A DNA stretch of 7,330 nucleotides, taken from the NCBI GenBank assembly GCA_007124535.1, contig SLEY01000380.1, forward strand, positions 1 through 7,330. Direction: 5' to 3'. The translations under genes and the position numbers were made by a program. The stretch is from Planctomycetaceae bacterium (lineage in GTDB: Bacteria; Planctomycetota; Planctomycetia; Pirellulales; Pirellulaceae). Shown here piece after piece: positions 1-6,269 of this stretch. The notes under the pieces were generated by a model that was given only the letters and a program-made list of their open reading frames with translations, had not been told where the DNA came from and ran no database searches. How positions within the stretch are numbered: position 1 is the first letter of the stretch; the number at the start of each line of letters is the position of its first letter.

Positions 1-594
1 AATACCGGGCAAAGTATGATAATGCCGGCACCCTCAGAATAGCGACGCCATTGAATCTTCGAAAGAAGTAGGTGTCAACAACCCACATTGATAACCTTCC
101 GGGCACGGAAGACGGGCTACCAAACTATCTATTACAAGGGATACAAAAGAGGGGCATGCACTCGCGTGCAGCAACGGACGTAGCGCATGCGGCGCACGGC
201 GAAAAACGGAACCAGAATTCCGGGGAAACGGGAGCCGTTCCGCATCGTCGCGGAAAGACGAAATGGCCTCGGGAAAACGCAGGGACGCTCCTGTTGGCCG
301 CCCATGCGGCAGCTCGATCGATACGTGCGTTTTCTGAGGAATGGCAGAGGTATTCCATGACGTTTGGAGCGGACCCCGGAGGAGAAAGCCCGGGCGAAAT
401 CGGCGCGTGTCCGAGCACCGTCTCCTGGCTCCCAATCTCGTCGGAAAACGGGTTCCTTTTCTCGTCGGAATTGGCATACCATCCGCCCCCAATCTCCAAG
501 TGCTAACGGGGTGGGTCGGTGCACAGATCGGAGGCTTCGCGTGCCCCATGCCCCATGACCGCGTTCGGCGAGGGTCTCCGACCCCGCCGAAACC
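1..594. other. Intergenic region without a supportable gene
   Basis: I see no credible gene here. Open frames exist on both strands, but they have no recognisable domain, no convincing ribosome binding site and composition typical of chance frames in GC-rich DNA. What can be seen are small inverted repeats: CTTCCG/CGGAAG at 96-111, TGCAC/GTGCA at 157-170, CGGAA/TTCCG at 207-222 and GGGTC/GACCC at 572-584. There is also an 11-bp direct repeat TCTCGTCGGAA at 436-446 and 460-470, a 9-bp direct repeat CCCAATCTC at 431-439 and 488-496, and two tandem GCCCCAT heptamers at 543-556. The region may be a degenerate dispersed repeat. The first ~40 bases could be the tail of a gene from outside the window, but nothing supports that. 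Confidence 0.6.
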
Positions 595-637
595 GCCGAC
601 CGAAGGTCTCCCGCGATAAGGGAGACCTTCGGTCGGC
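595..637. repeat. Perfect 18-bp inverted repeat (hairpin, 7-nt loop)
   Basis: The left arm GCCGACCGAAGGTCTCCC (595-612) is the exact reverse complement of the right arm at 620-637, with the loop GCGATAA at 613-619. The stem is GC-rich and would be very stable as RNA or as a DNA cruciform. No T-run follows on either strand, so a standard intrinsic terminator is unlikely. The GGTCTC/GAGACC core in the stem recurs at 573-578 and in each 21-bp repeat downstream, which suggests one composite repetitive element. A dispersed palindromic repeat (REP or MITE-like) is the likeliest reading. Confidence 0.85.
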
Positions 638-648
638 CGAGTGGCTCG

Positions 649-711
649 GTCAGAGACCGGCCACTTCCCGTCAGAGACCGGCCACATCCCGTCAGAGACC
701 GGCCACATCGC
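649..711. repeat. Three tandem 21-bp repeats
   Basis: Three head-to-tail copies start at 649, 670 and 691. Each opens with GTCAGAGACCGGCCAC and ends in a short TTCCC, ATCCC or ATCGC tail. Copies 1 and 2 differ at one base (TTCCC versus ATCCC), and copy 3 differs from copy 2 only by ATCGC. There are no spacers, so this is not a CRISPR array. The unit is three times seven bases long, and the last copy ends exactly where the heptamer array begins. The function is unknown. Confidence 0.92.
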
Positions 712-816
712 TGACCAATAACCAATGACCAATAACCAATGACCAATGACCAATGACCAATGACCAATGACCAATGACCAATGACCAATGACCAATAACC
801 AATAACCAATAACCAA
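712..816. repeat. Heptanucleotide tandem array, 15 x TRACCAA
   Basis: Fifteen uninterrupted, exact 7-bp units run from 712 to 816. Position 2 varies: TGACCAA at units 1, 3 and 5-12, TAACCAA at units 2, 4 and 13-15. The reverse complement of the main unit, TTGGTCA, is the unit I recall as STRR2, one of the short tandemly repeated repetitive sequences described from filamentous cyanobacteria. The array ends 40 bases before the putative -35 of the mutasome operon. The mixed edges and uniform interior fit expansion by slippage. Seven is not a multiple of three, so minus-strand frames through it read as repeated Leu-Val-Ile-Gly-His-Trp-Ser-like peptides. These are artefacts. Confidence 0.97.
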
Positions 817-856
817 TGCCCTTTACGGCGGCCATTCAATCCGCCCCATTTCCGGC

Positions 857-905
857 TTGCATTGACTTCTATACAAGAGTATACTCTCATGATCGTCCGT
901 ATACT
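857..905 (+). promoter_or_regulatory. Putative imuA-imuB-dnaE2 promoter with palindromic operator
   Basis: TTGCAT (857-862), a 17-bp spacer and TATACT (880-885) make a plausible sigma-70-type promoter. An alternative is TTGACT (862-867), 17 bp, then TCTCAT (885-890). The first -10 lies inside a perfect 12-bp palindrome AGAGTATACTCT (876-887), a position where a bound repressor would block RNA polymerase. TATAC occurs at 870, 880 and 900, and GTATACT is directly repeated at 879-885 and 899-905. Mutasome cassettes are generally LexA-regulated, so a LexA site is a reasonable inference. The motif is not one of the classical LexA boxes (E. coli CTGT-N8-ACAG or the Gram-positive GAAC-type). A start near 890 would leave a ~25-nt leader. 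Confidence 0.5.
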
Positions 906-907
906 TC

Positions 908-913
908 GGAGGG
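908..913 (+). promoter_or_regulatory. Ribosome binding site deciding the imuA start
   Basis: GGAGGG at 908-913 is the only strong Shine-Dalgarno match upstream of imuA. It lies 4 bases before ATG 918 and 1 base before ATG 915, so 918 has the better spacing. The in-frame ATG at 816 has no such site, is formed by the last base of the heptamer array, and lies upstream of the predicted promoter. Confidence 0.7.
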
Positions 914-917
914 CATG

Positions 918-1739
918 ATGGCAGTTTCTCCTGAGCAACACCAGTCGGATTCGTCGGGGCGAGGGGCTCGTCCGGGCGGTCGATCATCCGCTTTGCCGGT
1001 GGAAGATGAGGCTCGGCAGGCTCTTTTGACTCGTCTGCAAGGCCGGATCCGCCAATTGGAAACGCGGGCGCCCCTGACAGGCTCGTCGGTGATTGGCAGC
1101 GGCTGTGCGGCGCTGGACCGCTTATTCCCGGACGGCGGGGTTCGGCGGGGTTCGTTGGTGGAGTGGATCGAGAGCCGGCCCGGCGGGGGAGCGGGCTCGC
1201 TGGCACTGCAGTTTGCTCGGCAAGCTTGCCGGCACGACGGGATGCTGGTGGTGATGGATCGTTGGGCTCAGGTCTATCCGCCTGCTCTGGCCGCTTGGGG
1301 GATCGATCTGGCTCGGGTGATTCTCGTCCGGCCGAACGATCTGCAGGAGGAGCTGTGGTGTTGGGACCAGGCTTTGCGGTGTACGGCGGTGGCGGCGGTG
1401 TGGGGCGAGTTGCGTCAGATCGACTCGCGAGCTTTTCGGCGTCTGCAGCTGGCGGTCGAGGGGCAGGGCGGGTTGGGGTTATTGCTGCGTCCCGCGGCGG
1501 CTCGGGCCGAGCCCAGTTGGGCGGATGTGCGTGTGGGGGTGGAGCCGTGTGCTGCCCTGCAGAATCGGCGGATCCGGGTCCGATTGCTGTATTGCCGCAG
1601 TTCGGCGGCGCGAGGCCAGGTGGATTTGGAATGGGAGGAGTGGAATGGGCAGTTGCGAAAATCGGTCCCGGCGCATCCTGGCGGTGTGGTTGCCGGATTG
1701 GCCCATTCAGCGGCGGATCGTCGCTCGACCGGAGCTTGA
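918..1739 (+). CDS. imuA: ImuA, RecA-like mutasome accessory protein
   Basis: This is a 273-residue protein at the first position of an imuA-imuB-dnaE2 cassette, and that context is the main reason for the name. ImuA proteins are RecA/SulA-like factors needed for mutagenic translesion synthesis with ImuB and DnaE2. After a polar, low-complexity N-terminus (1-30) comes a short helix (LLTRLQGRIRQLE, 36-48). The core then opens with a segment typical of the family (SGCAALDRLFPDGGVRRGSLVEW, about 61-83, given here only as a landmark by its LDRLFPDGG centre). A degenerate Walker A-like loop GGGAGS (89-94) has no lysine, so ATP hydrolysis is doubtful. A hydrophobic beta strand MLVVMDR (109-115) and the segment VWGELRQIDSRAFRRLQLA (161-179) follow. 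The last 31 codons overlap imuB in another frame. I start it at 918 because of the ribosome binding site. ATG 915 would add one Met, and ATG 816 would add 34 residues unlike the family. Confidence 0.85.
   Translation: MAVSPEQHQSDSSGRGARPGGRSSALPVEDEARQALLTRLQGRIRQLETRAPLTGSSVIGSGCAALDRLFPDGGVRRGSLVEWIESRPGGGAGSLALQFARQACRHDGMLVVMDRWAQVYPPALAAWGIDLARVILVRPNDLQEELWCWDQALRCTAVAAVWGELRQIDSRAFRRLQLAVEGQGGLGLLLRPAAARAEPSWADVRVGVEPCAALQNRRIRVRLLYCRSSAARGQVDLEWEEWNGQLRKSVPAHPGGVVAGLAHSAADRRSTGA
1633..1640 (+). promoter_or_regulatory. Ribosome binding site of imuB, inside imuA
   Basis: GGGAGGAG at 1633-1640 is a strong Shine-Dalgarno sequence 4 bases before ATG 1645. It fixes the imuB start within the imuA coding sequence and allows imuB its own initiation, since translational coupling by stop-start overlap is not possible with a 95-nt overlap. 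Confidence 0.75.
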
Positions 1740-3189
1740 CGGGCAGGCGGTGGTGCTGTACGGCCGGGAAGCGAGGCGGGGCGAGCGGGTTCGGGCTTGT
1801 TCGCCCGCGGCATGGCAGCGGGGGATCCGGCCGGGCATGCCGCGGGCGGATGCGGCGGTTCTGGCGCCGGCAGCATCGGCAGCGATCCATTTTATGGCCC
1901 ACGATCCGCACCAGGACCGGCTGGCTTTGCAGGAGTTGGCGCTGGCGTGCGGCAGATTCAGTCCGTTGGTCGGGCTGAACCCTACGGATCCGCCCGACGG
2001 GTTGCAATTGGACATCACGGGGGTGGCGACCTTGTTTGGTGGGGAAGCGGCGTTGCTGGAGCAGGTCGCGATTTTTTTCCGGCAGCGGGGGTATCGGGCC
2101 CGTCTGGCGATCGCCCCTACGTGTGCGGCCGCGTCCGCGGTGGCTCGTTGGGGTTCGGCGTCGACGATCGTCCCGCCGGGCGATCTTTCGCAGTTGGCGG
2201 CTTTGCCCGTGGCGGCTTTGGAGTTGGAAGAGGGGGTCCGGCAGCAGCTGCGGCATTTGGGCATTGGTCGGATTGGCCAGTTGCAGGGTTTGTCGCGTGG
2301 CAGTTTGGGGGCTCGTTTTGGCCGGTCGTTGCTGGTCCGGTTGGATCGGTTGAGCGGTGCGATGGGCCAGACGGTGGTGGCTTGCCGGCCGCGGCCGTCC
2401 TGGCAGGTCGAGCGAGTGTTCGAGCATGCGCTGGCTGATCGCGGGGTGCTCGAGGCGGTTTTGCGGGAGCTGTCGGTTCGTTTATCGCAGCAATTGCAGG
2501 CGGGGGGTCGCGGCATTTTCCAGCTGGAGGGCCGTCTGGTCTGCCAGGGCGGGCAGGTGCGGACGATGCAGGTGGTATTTTTCCAGCCGGCTGTCGAACC
2601 GTCGCATCTGGCGGCCTTGCTGCAGATGCATTTCGAGCGGCTGGATTTTCCGGAGGGGGTCCAGCGGATCGAACTGGCGGCGGTGGTCACCGCGGCTCGC
2701 GACCGGCGTCAGGGCCGGTTATTTGCCGACAGTTCGCCCGGCGATGCGGCCGAACTGGCGCAGCTGATCGAACGTTTGAGCAACCGGTTGGGTCGCGAGC
2801 GGGTGGTGCGTGCCGAATTGGCGGCCGATGCCCAGCCCGAGCGGGCTTATCGCTGCCTTCCGTTGACCGGTGTGCCGTCTGGCGAGTCGCCGGCGGCGGG
2901 GCAACCCGGCCGCTGGGGGTCTCTCTATCGGCCCTTGAAACTGGATTCGCCGCAGGGCATCGGGGTGTTGGGAGTTGCCGGAGAGGGGCCTCCGGCCGCG
3001 TTTTTCCTGGCGGGCCGGCGGCATCGGATCGCACGCAGCTTCGGTCCGGAACGGATTGAAACCGGCTGGTGGCGCGGCCCCTCCTGCCGCCGGGACTACT
3101 ATCGGGTCGAAACGGTTTTGGGGCAGCGGTTCTGGTTGTTTCGCCGTTTGCCGGACCAGCGGTGGTTTTTGCAGGGCGAGTTCACATGA
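1645..3189 (+). CDS. imuB: ImuB, inactive Y-family polymerase and clamp-binding hub
   Basis: This 514-residue protein matches the usual ImuB length. The N-terminus ILAVWLPDWPIQRR (11-24) is the ImuB version of Y-family motif I. Trp15 and Pro17 stand where active polymerases carry catalytic acidic residues, so it is expected to be catalytically dead. The palm/fingers-like region has FSPLVGLNPTDPPDGLQLDI (105-124) followed by TGVATLFGGE (125-134), diagnostic of ImuB. A helix-hairpin-helix-like part lies near 185-235 and a little-finger-like domain at about 250-350. QGRLF (356-360) fits the beta-clamp motif Qxx(L)F, at a place comparable to the clamp motif of mycobacterial ImuB. The C-terminal domain (about 426-514) has RPLKLD, FGPERIETGWW, RDYYRVET and WLFRRL, typical of ImuB tails that contact ImuA and DnaE2. 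Leucine is often TTG and third positions are G/T-rich. The start is chosen from the strong ribosome binding site and the conserved N-terminus. It overlaps imuA by 95 nt and dnaE2 by 4 nt. Confidence 0.93.
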   Translation: MGSCENRSRRILAVWLPDWPIQRRIVARPELDGQAVVLYGREARRGERVRACSPAAWQRGIRPGMPRADAAVLAPAASAAIHFMAHDPHQDRLALQELALACGRFSPLVGLNPTDPPDGLQLDITGVATLFGGEAALLEQVAIFFRQRGYRARLAIAPTCAAASAVARWGSASTIVPPGDLSQLAALPVAALELEEGVRQQLRHLGIGRIGQLQGLSRGSLGARFGRSLLVRLDRLSGAMGQTVVACRPRPSWQVERVFEHALADRGVLEAVLRELSVRLSQQLQAGGRGIFQLEGRLVCQGGQVRTMQVVFFQPAVEPSHLAALLQMHFERLDFPEGVQRIELAAVVTAARDRRQGRLFADSSPGDAAELAQLIERLSNRLGRERVVRAELAADAQPERAYRCLPLTGVPSGESPAAGQPGRWGSLYRPLKLDSPQGIGVLGVAGEGPPAAFFLAGRRHRIARSFGPERIETGWWRGPSCRRDYYRVETVLGQRFWLFRRLPDQRWFLQGEFT

Positions 3190-6100
3190 GCGGATCGTAC
3201 GCCGAACTGCATTGCAAATCGAATTTCTCGTTCCTGCAGGGCGCTTCGCATCCGGACGAGTTGGTTCGTCGGGCGCGGGACCTGGGGTATGCGGCGCTGG
3301 CGATTACGGACGAGGCGAGTGTGGCGGGGGTGGTGCGCGCGCATGCCGCCGCTCGGCAGGTCGGTCTGCCGCTGATTGTCGGCGCCGAAATCCGGCTGGA
3401 GGACGCGCCCGATGCGGTGCTCTGGGCGCCCGACCGAGCGGCTTACGGGCGACTCTGCCGACTGATCACGCGGGGGCGGCGGCGGGCGGCGAAGGGCCAC
3501 TGCCAATTGGGCTGGGACGATGTGGCCGCGCATGCCCAAGGACTTTTGGCAGGCGTCCGGCCCGGCGATCCCGCCACGGCCGATCCGGCAGCCCTGCAGG
3601 CCTATCGGGAATGCTTTGACGGGCGAGCGTATCTGCTGGCCGAATTGACCCGCGGCCCCGACGACCCCTACCGTTTGGAGCAACTCCAGCGACTGGCCGA
3701 CGGCAGCGGCCTGCCGCTGGTCGCCGCCGGCGATGTCCACTACCACGTGCCGGCTCGCCAACCGCTGCAGGATGTGCTGACCGCCATCCGGCATGGCGTT
3801 CCGCTGACTGGGGCCGGGCACTTGCTGGCGGCCAACGCCCAGCGTTATCTGAGACCGGTGGCCGACATCCGCACGGTGTTCCGCCAGGCTCCGGAAGCGG
3901 TGGCCCGCACGCTGGAAATCGCCGCGCGCTGCCGGTTTTCGCTGGAAGAACTCCGCTACGAATACCCTCGCGAACTGGCGCCCGCGGGTTGGACCCTGAT
4001 CCGATATCTTCGACAACTCACCTGGCAGGGCGCCCGGCGGCGGTATCCGGAGGGGATTCCCGCCAAAGTCCGCCGGCTGTTGCAATACGAACTGCAGTTG
4101 ATCGAAGAACTGCACTACGAACCGTACTTCCTGACCGTGTGGGATCTGGTCCGTTTCGCCCGTTCGCGAGGCATCCTGTGTCAGGGCCGCGGTTCGGCTG
4201 CCAATTCGGCCGTCTGCTACTGCCTGGAGATCACCGCCGTGGATCCCGCCCATACGGACCTGCTGTTCGAGCGATTCATCAGCCGGGAGCGGAATGAGCC
4301 GCCGGACATCGACGTCGATTTCGAACACCAGCGGCGGGAAGAGGTGCTGCAGTACCTGTATGGGAAATACGGCCGCGAACGAGCCGGTTTGGCAGCCAGT
4401 CTGATCACCTACCGCACCCGCTCGGCGATCCGGGATGTGGGCAAGGCGCTGGGCATCTCCTTGGACCGCATCGATCGGCTGACCAAGAATCTGGATTCGC
4501 ACTCCCGTTCCAGCAATTCCTGGGAATCGCGTTGCCAGCAGATGGGGATCGATCCGGCTTCGGAAGTCGGCCGCCGCTGGCTCCATCTGGCCGGCGAACT
4601 GCTGGGCTTCCCCCGGCATTTATCCCAGCACGTCGGCGGGATGGTGATCACCCAAGGCCCGCTCTGCGAGTTGGCGCCGATCGAAAACGCGGCGATGGCC
4701 CAGCGGACGGTCGTCCAGTGGGACAAGAACGATCTGGACGAACTGGGGATCCTGAAAATCGACTGCCTGGCCCTGGGCATGCTGACCGCGATCCGCCAGT
4801 GTTTCCAGCTGGTGCGGCAGTCCTGCGGGCAGTCGCTGACACTGGCCACCATCCCGGCGGGGGACAGCGCGGTGTACGACATGATCTGCCGGGCGGACAC
4901 GATGGGGGTGTTCCAGATCGAGAGCCGGGCCCAAATGTCCATGCTGCCGCGGCTGCGCCCCCGCTGCTACTACGATCTGGTGATCGAGGTGGCCATTGTC
5001 CGTCCCGGTCCGATCCAAGGGCAGATGGTGCATCCTTACCTCCGCCGCCGCGCGGGCGAAGAGCCCGTGACCTATCCCAACGAAGCGGTCCGCGGCGTGC
5101 TGGCCAAAACGCTGGGGGTGCCCATCTTTCAGGAGCAAGTCATGAAGCTGGCCGTGGTCGCGGCCGGTTTCACGCCGGGCGAAGCGGATCAGTTGCGGCG
5201 GGCCATGGCGGCCTGGCGCCGGGCCGGCGACCTGGAACAATTCCGGCAAAAACTGCTGGACGGCATGCGGGCACGAGGCCTTTCCGAAACGTTCGCCCAG
5301 CGGCTGTTCCAACAAATGCAGGGCTTTGGCGAATACGGATTTCCCGAATCCCATGCCGCCAGTTTCGCCCTGCTGGTTTACGCCTCGGCCTATCTCAAAC
5401 ACCATTATCCGGCCGCCTTTGCCGCCGCCCTGATCAACAGCCAGCCGATGGGTTTCTATGCACCGGCCCAACTGATTCGCGACGCCCGCCAGCACGGGGT
5501 GGCGGTACGGCCGGTGGATGTCAACCACAGCGATTGGGACTGCGGCCTGGAAACGCCCCACACGCTCCGTCTGGGATTCCGGCTGGTCCGCGGCATGTCG
5601 CAGCCGGACGCGGACCGGATCCGGCAAGCCCGCCGCGGCGGTCCGTTCGCTTCCGTCGATGATCTCGCTCGCCGCAGCGGATTGGGCCAAGCCGCGATCA
5701 GCCGGCTGGCCGGGGCCGACGCCTTCGCCTCACTCGACTGCCGCCGCCAGGCGATGTGGGACGCCCTGGCCCAACATCGGCCGCGACGCCCCGCCCCGTT
5801 GCTGGAACCGCTGGACGATCCGCACGAACCGCCCGCGCCACTCGCCACGGCCAGTGTCCAGGAAGAAGTGGTCGCCGATTACCAGACCACCGGCATGTCG
5901 CTTCGCGCCCACCCGGTCTCGTTCCATCGGGCGGCGCTCGAGCGGCAGGGAGTCACTCCCGCCTCGGAACTGGTTCGCGTGCCACACCGGCGCCAAGTCC
6001 GTGTCGCGGGGCTGGTCCTGCTGCGCCAGCGCCCCGGCACCAGCAAGGGCATCACGTTCGTGACGTTGGAGGACGAAACCGGGATCGTCAATCTGATCCT

Positions 6101-6269
6101 GCACAAAGCGATCTGGGAGCGTTTTCACGCCATCGCCCGCCACAGCAACGCCTGGCTGGTCCGGGGCCACGTCGAGAACCGGCATCACGTGATCCACGTC
6201 ATCGTCCGGTCCCTGCAGGATCTGGACGAGGAACTGAGTCGTTTCGCCCCCTCGCGCGACTTCCACTAG
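3186..6269 (+). CDS. dnaE2: DnaE2 (ImuC), error-prone DNA polymerase III alpha subunit
   Basis: This 1027-residue C-family polymerase has the size expected of DnaE2, the mutasome enzyme that copies across lesions. It starts with a PHP domain (about 4-200) opening YAELHCKSNFSFLQGASHP (5-23), a DnaE2 signature. The second PHP motif reads ITDEASVAG (40-48), with Glu where replicative DnaE proteins have TDH, and GDVHYH is at 182-187, so PHP nuclease activity is probably lost. The catalytic aspartates are in PDIDVDFE (373-380; D376 and D378) and KIDCLALG (524-531; D526). GQGRGSAAN-like RGSAANSAVCYCLE (335-348) and RPGPIQGQMVHPYLRRR (606-622) are family motifs, as is FGEYGFPESHAASFALLVY (714-732). 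The C-terminal OB-fold (about 937-1005) ends the protein. There is no long clamp-binding or tau-binding tail, as usual for DnaE2. The start ATG overlaps the imuB stop (ATGA, 3186-3189), so translation is likely coupled. A weak AGGG lies 9 nt upstream. The stop shares CTAG with the convergent gene. Confidence 0.96.
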   Translation: MSGSYAELHCKSNFSFLQGASHPDELVRRARDLGYAALAITDEASVAGVVRAHAAARQVGLPLIVGAEIRLEDAPDAVLWAPDRAAYGRLCRLITRGRRRAAKGHCQLGWDDVAAHAQGLLAGVRPGDPATADPAALQAYRECFDGRAYLLAELTRGPDDPYRLEQLQRLADGSGLPLVAAGDVHYHVPARQPLQDVLTAIRHGVPLTGAGHLLAANAQRYLRPVADIRTVFRQAPEAVARTLEIAARCRFSLEELRYEYPRELAPAGWTLIRYLRQLTWQGARRRYPEGIPAKVRRLLQYELQLIEELHYEPYFLTVWDLVRFARSRGILCQGRGSAANSAVCYCLEITAVDPAHTDLLFERFISRERNEPPDIDVDFEHQRREEVLQYLYGKYGRERAGLAASLITYRTRSAIRDVGKALGISLDRIDRLTKNLDSHSRSSNSWESRCQQMGIDPASEVGRRWLHLAGELLGFPRHLSQHVGGMVITQGPLCELAPIENAAMAQRTVVQWDKNDLDELGILKIDCLALGMLTAIRQCFQLVRQSCGQSLTLATIPAGDSAVYDMICRADTMGVFQIESRAQMSMLPRLRPRCYYDLVIEVAIVRPGPIQGQMVHPYLRRRAGEEPVTYPNEAVRGVLAKTLGVPIFQEQVMKLAVVAAGFTPGEADQLRRAMAAWRRAGDLEQFRQKLLDGMRARGLSETFAQRLFQQMQGFGEYGFPESHAASFALLVYASAYLKHHYPAAFAAALINSQPMGFYAPAQLIRDARQHGVAVRPVDVNHSDWDCGLETPHTLRLGFRLVRGMSQPDADRIRQARRGGPFASVDDLARRSGLGQAAISRLAGADAFASLDCRRQAMWDALAQHRPRRPAPLLEPLDDPHEPPAPLATASVQEEVVADYQTTGMSLRAHPVSFHRAALERQGVTPASELVRVPHRRQVRVAGLVLLRQRPGTSKGITFVTLEDETGIVNLILHKAIWERFHAIARHSNAWLVRGHVENRHHVIHVIVRSLQDLDEELSRFAPSRDFH
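6266..6269. other. Shared CTAG: overlapping stop codons of convergent genes
   Basis: Plus-strand TAG at 6267-6269 ends dnaE2, and minus-strand TAG (CTA at 6266-6268 on plus) ends the DUF1559 gene. The palindrome CTAG therefore serves both stops and the genes overlap tail to tail by 4 bp, leaving no intergenic space for a normal terminator pair. Confidence 0.93.

Noticed and set aside
1..42. C-terminus of a gene entering from the left (frame ending TAG at 40-42)
   Set aside because: Only 13 codons are visible and no motif supports coding. Left open, not annotated.
72..506. Plus-strand frame of 144 codons with GTG start
   Set aside because: No recognisable motif, no convincing ribosome binding site, and a competing minus-strand frame over the same bases has equal merit.
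595..637. Intrinsic terminator
   Set aside because: The stem is strong, but no T-tract follows on either strand and no gene is seen ending next to it.
649..816. CRISPR array
   Set aside because: Repeats are directly tandem with no spacers, and no cas genes are present.
816..917. N-terminal extension of imuA from ATG 816
   Set aside because: The ATG is formed at the end of the heptamer array, lies upstream of the predicted promoter, has no ribosome binding site, and the extra residues do not look like the family.
34..941. Long minus-strand open frames with VIGHWSL-type repeats (34-816 and 132-941)
   Set aside because: They are frames through the heptamer array, the 21-mers and the hairpin. 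The peptide repeats follow from a 7-nt unit with no stop codon. No domain or ribosome binding site is seen, and they run over the promoter of imuA.
823..2427. Minus-strand frame of 534 codons opposite imuA and imuB
   Set aside because: It is Pro/Arg-rich, low-complexity sequence of the kind expected antisense to G-rich coding DNA, opposite two well-supported genes.
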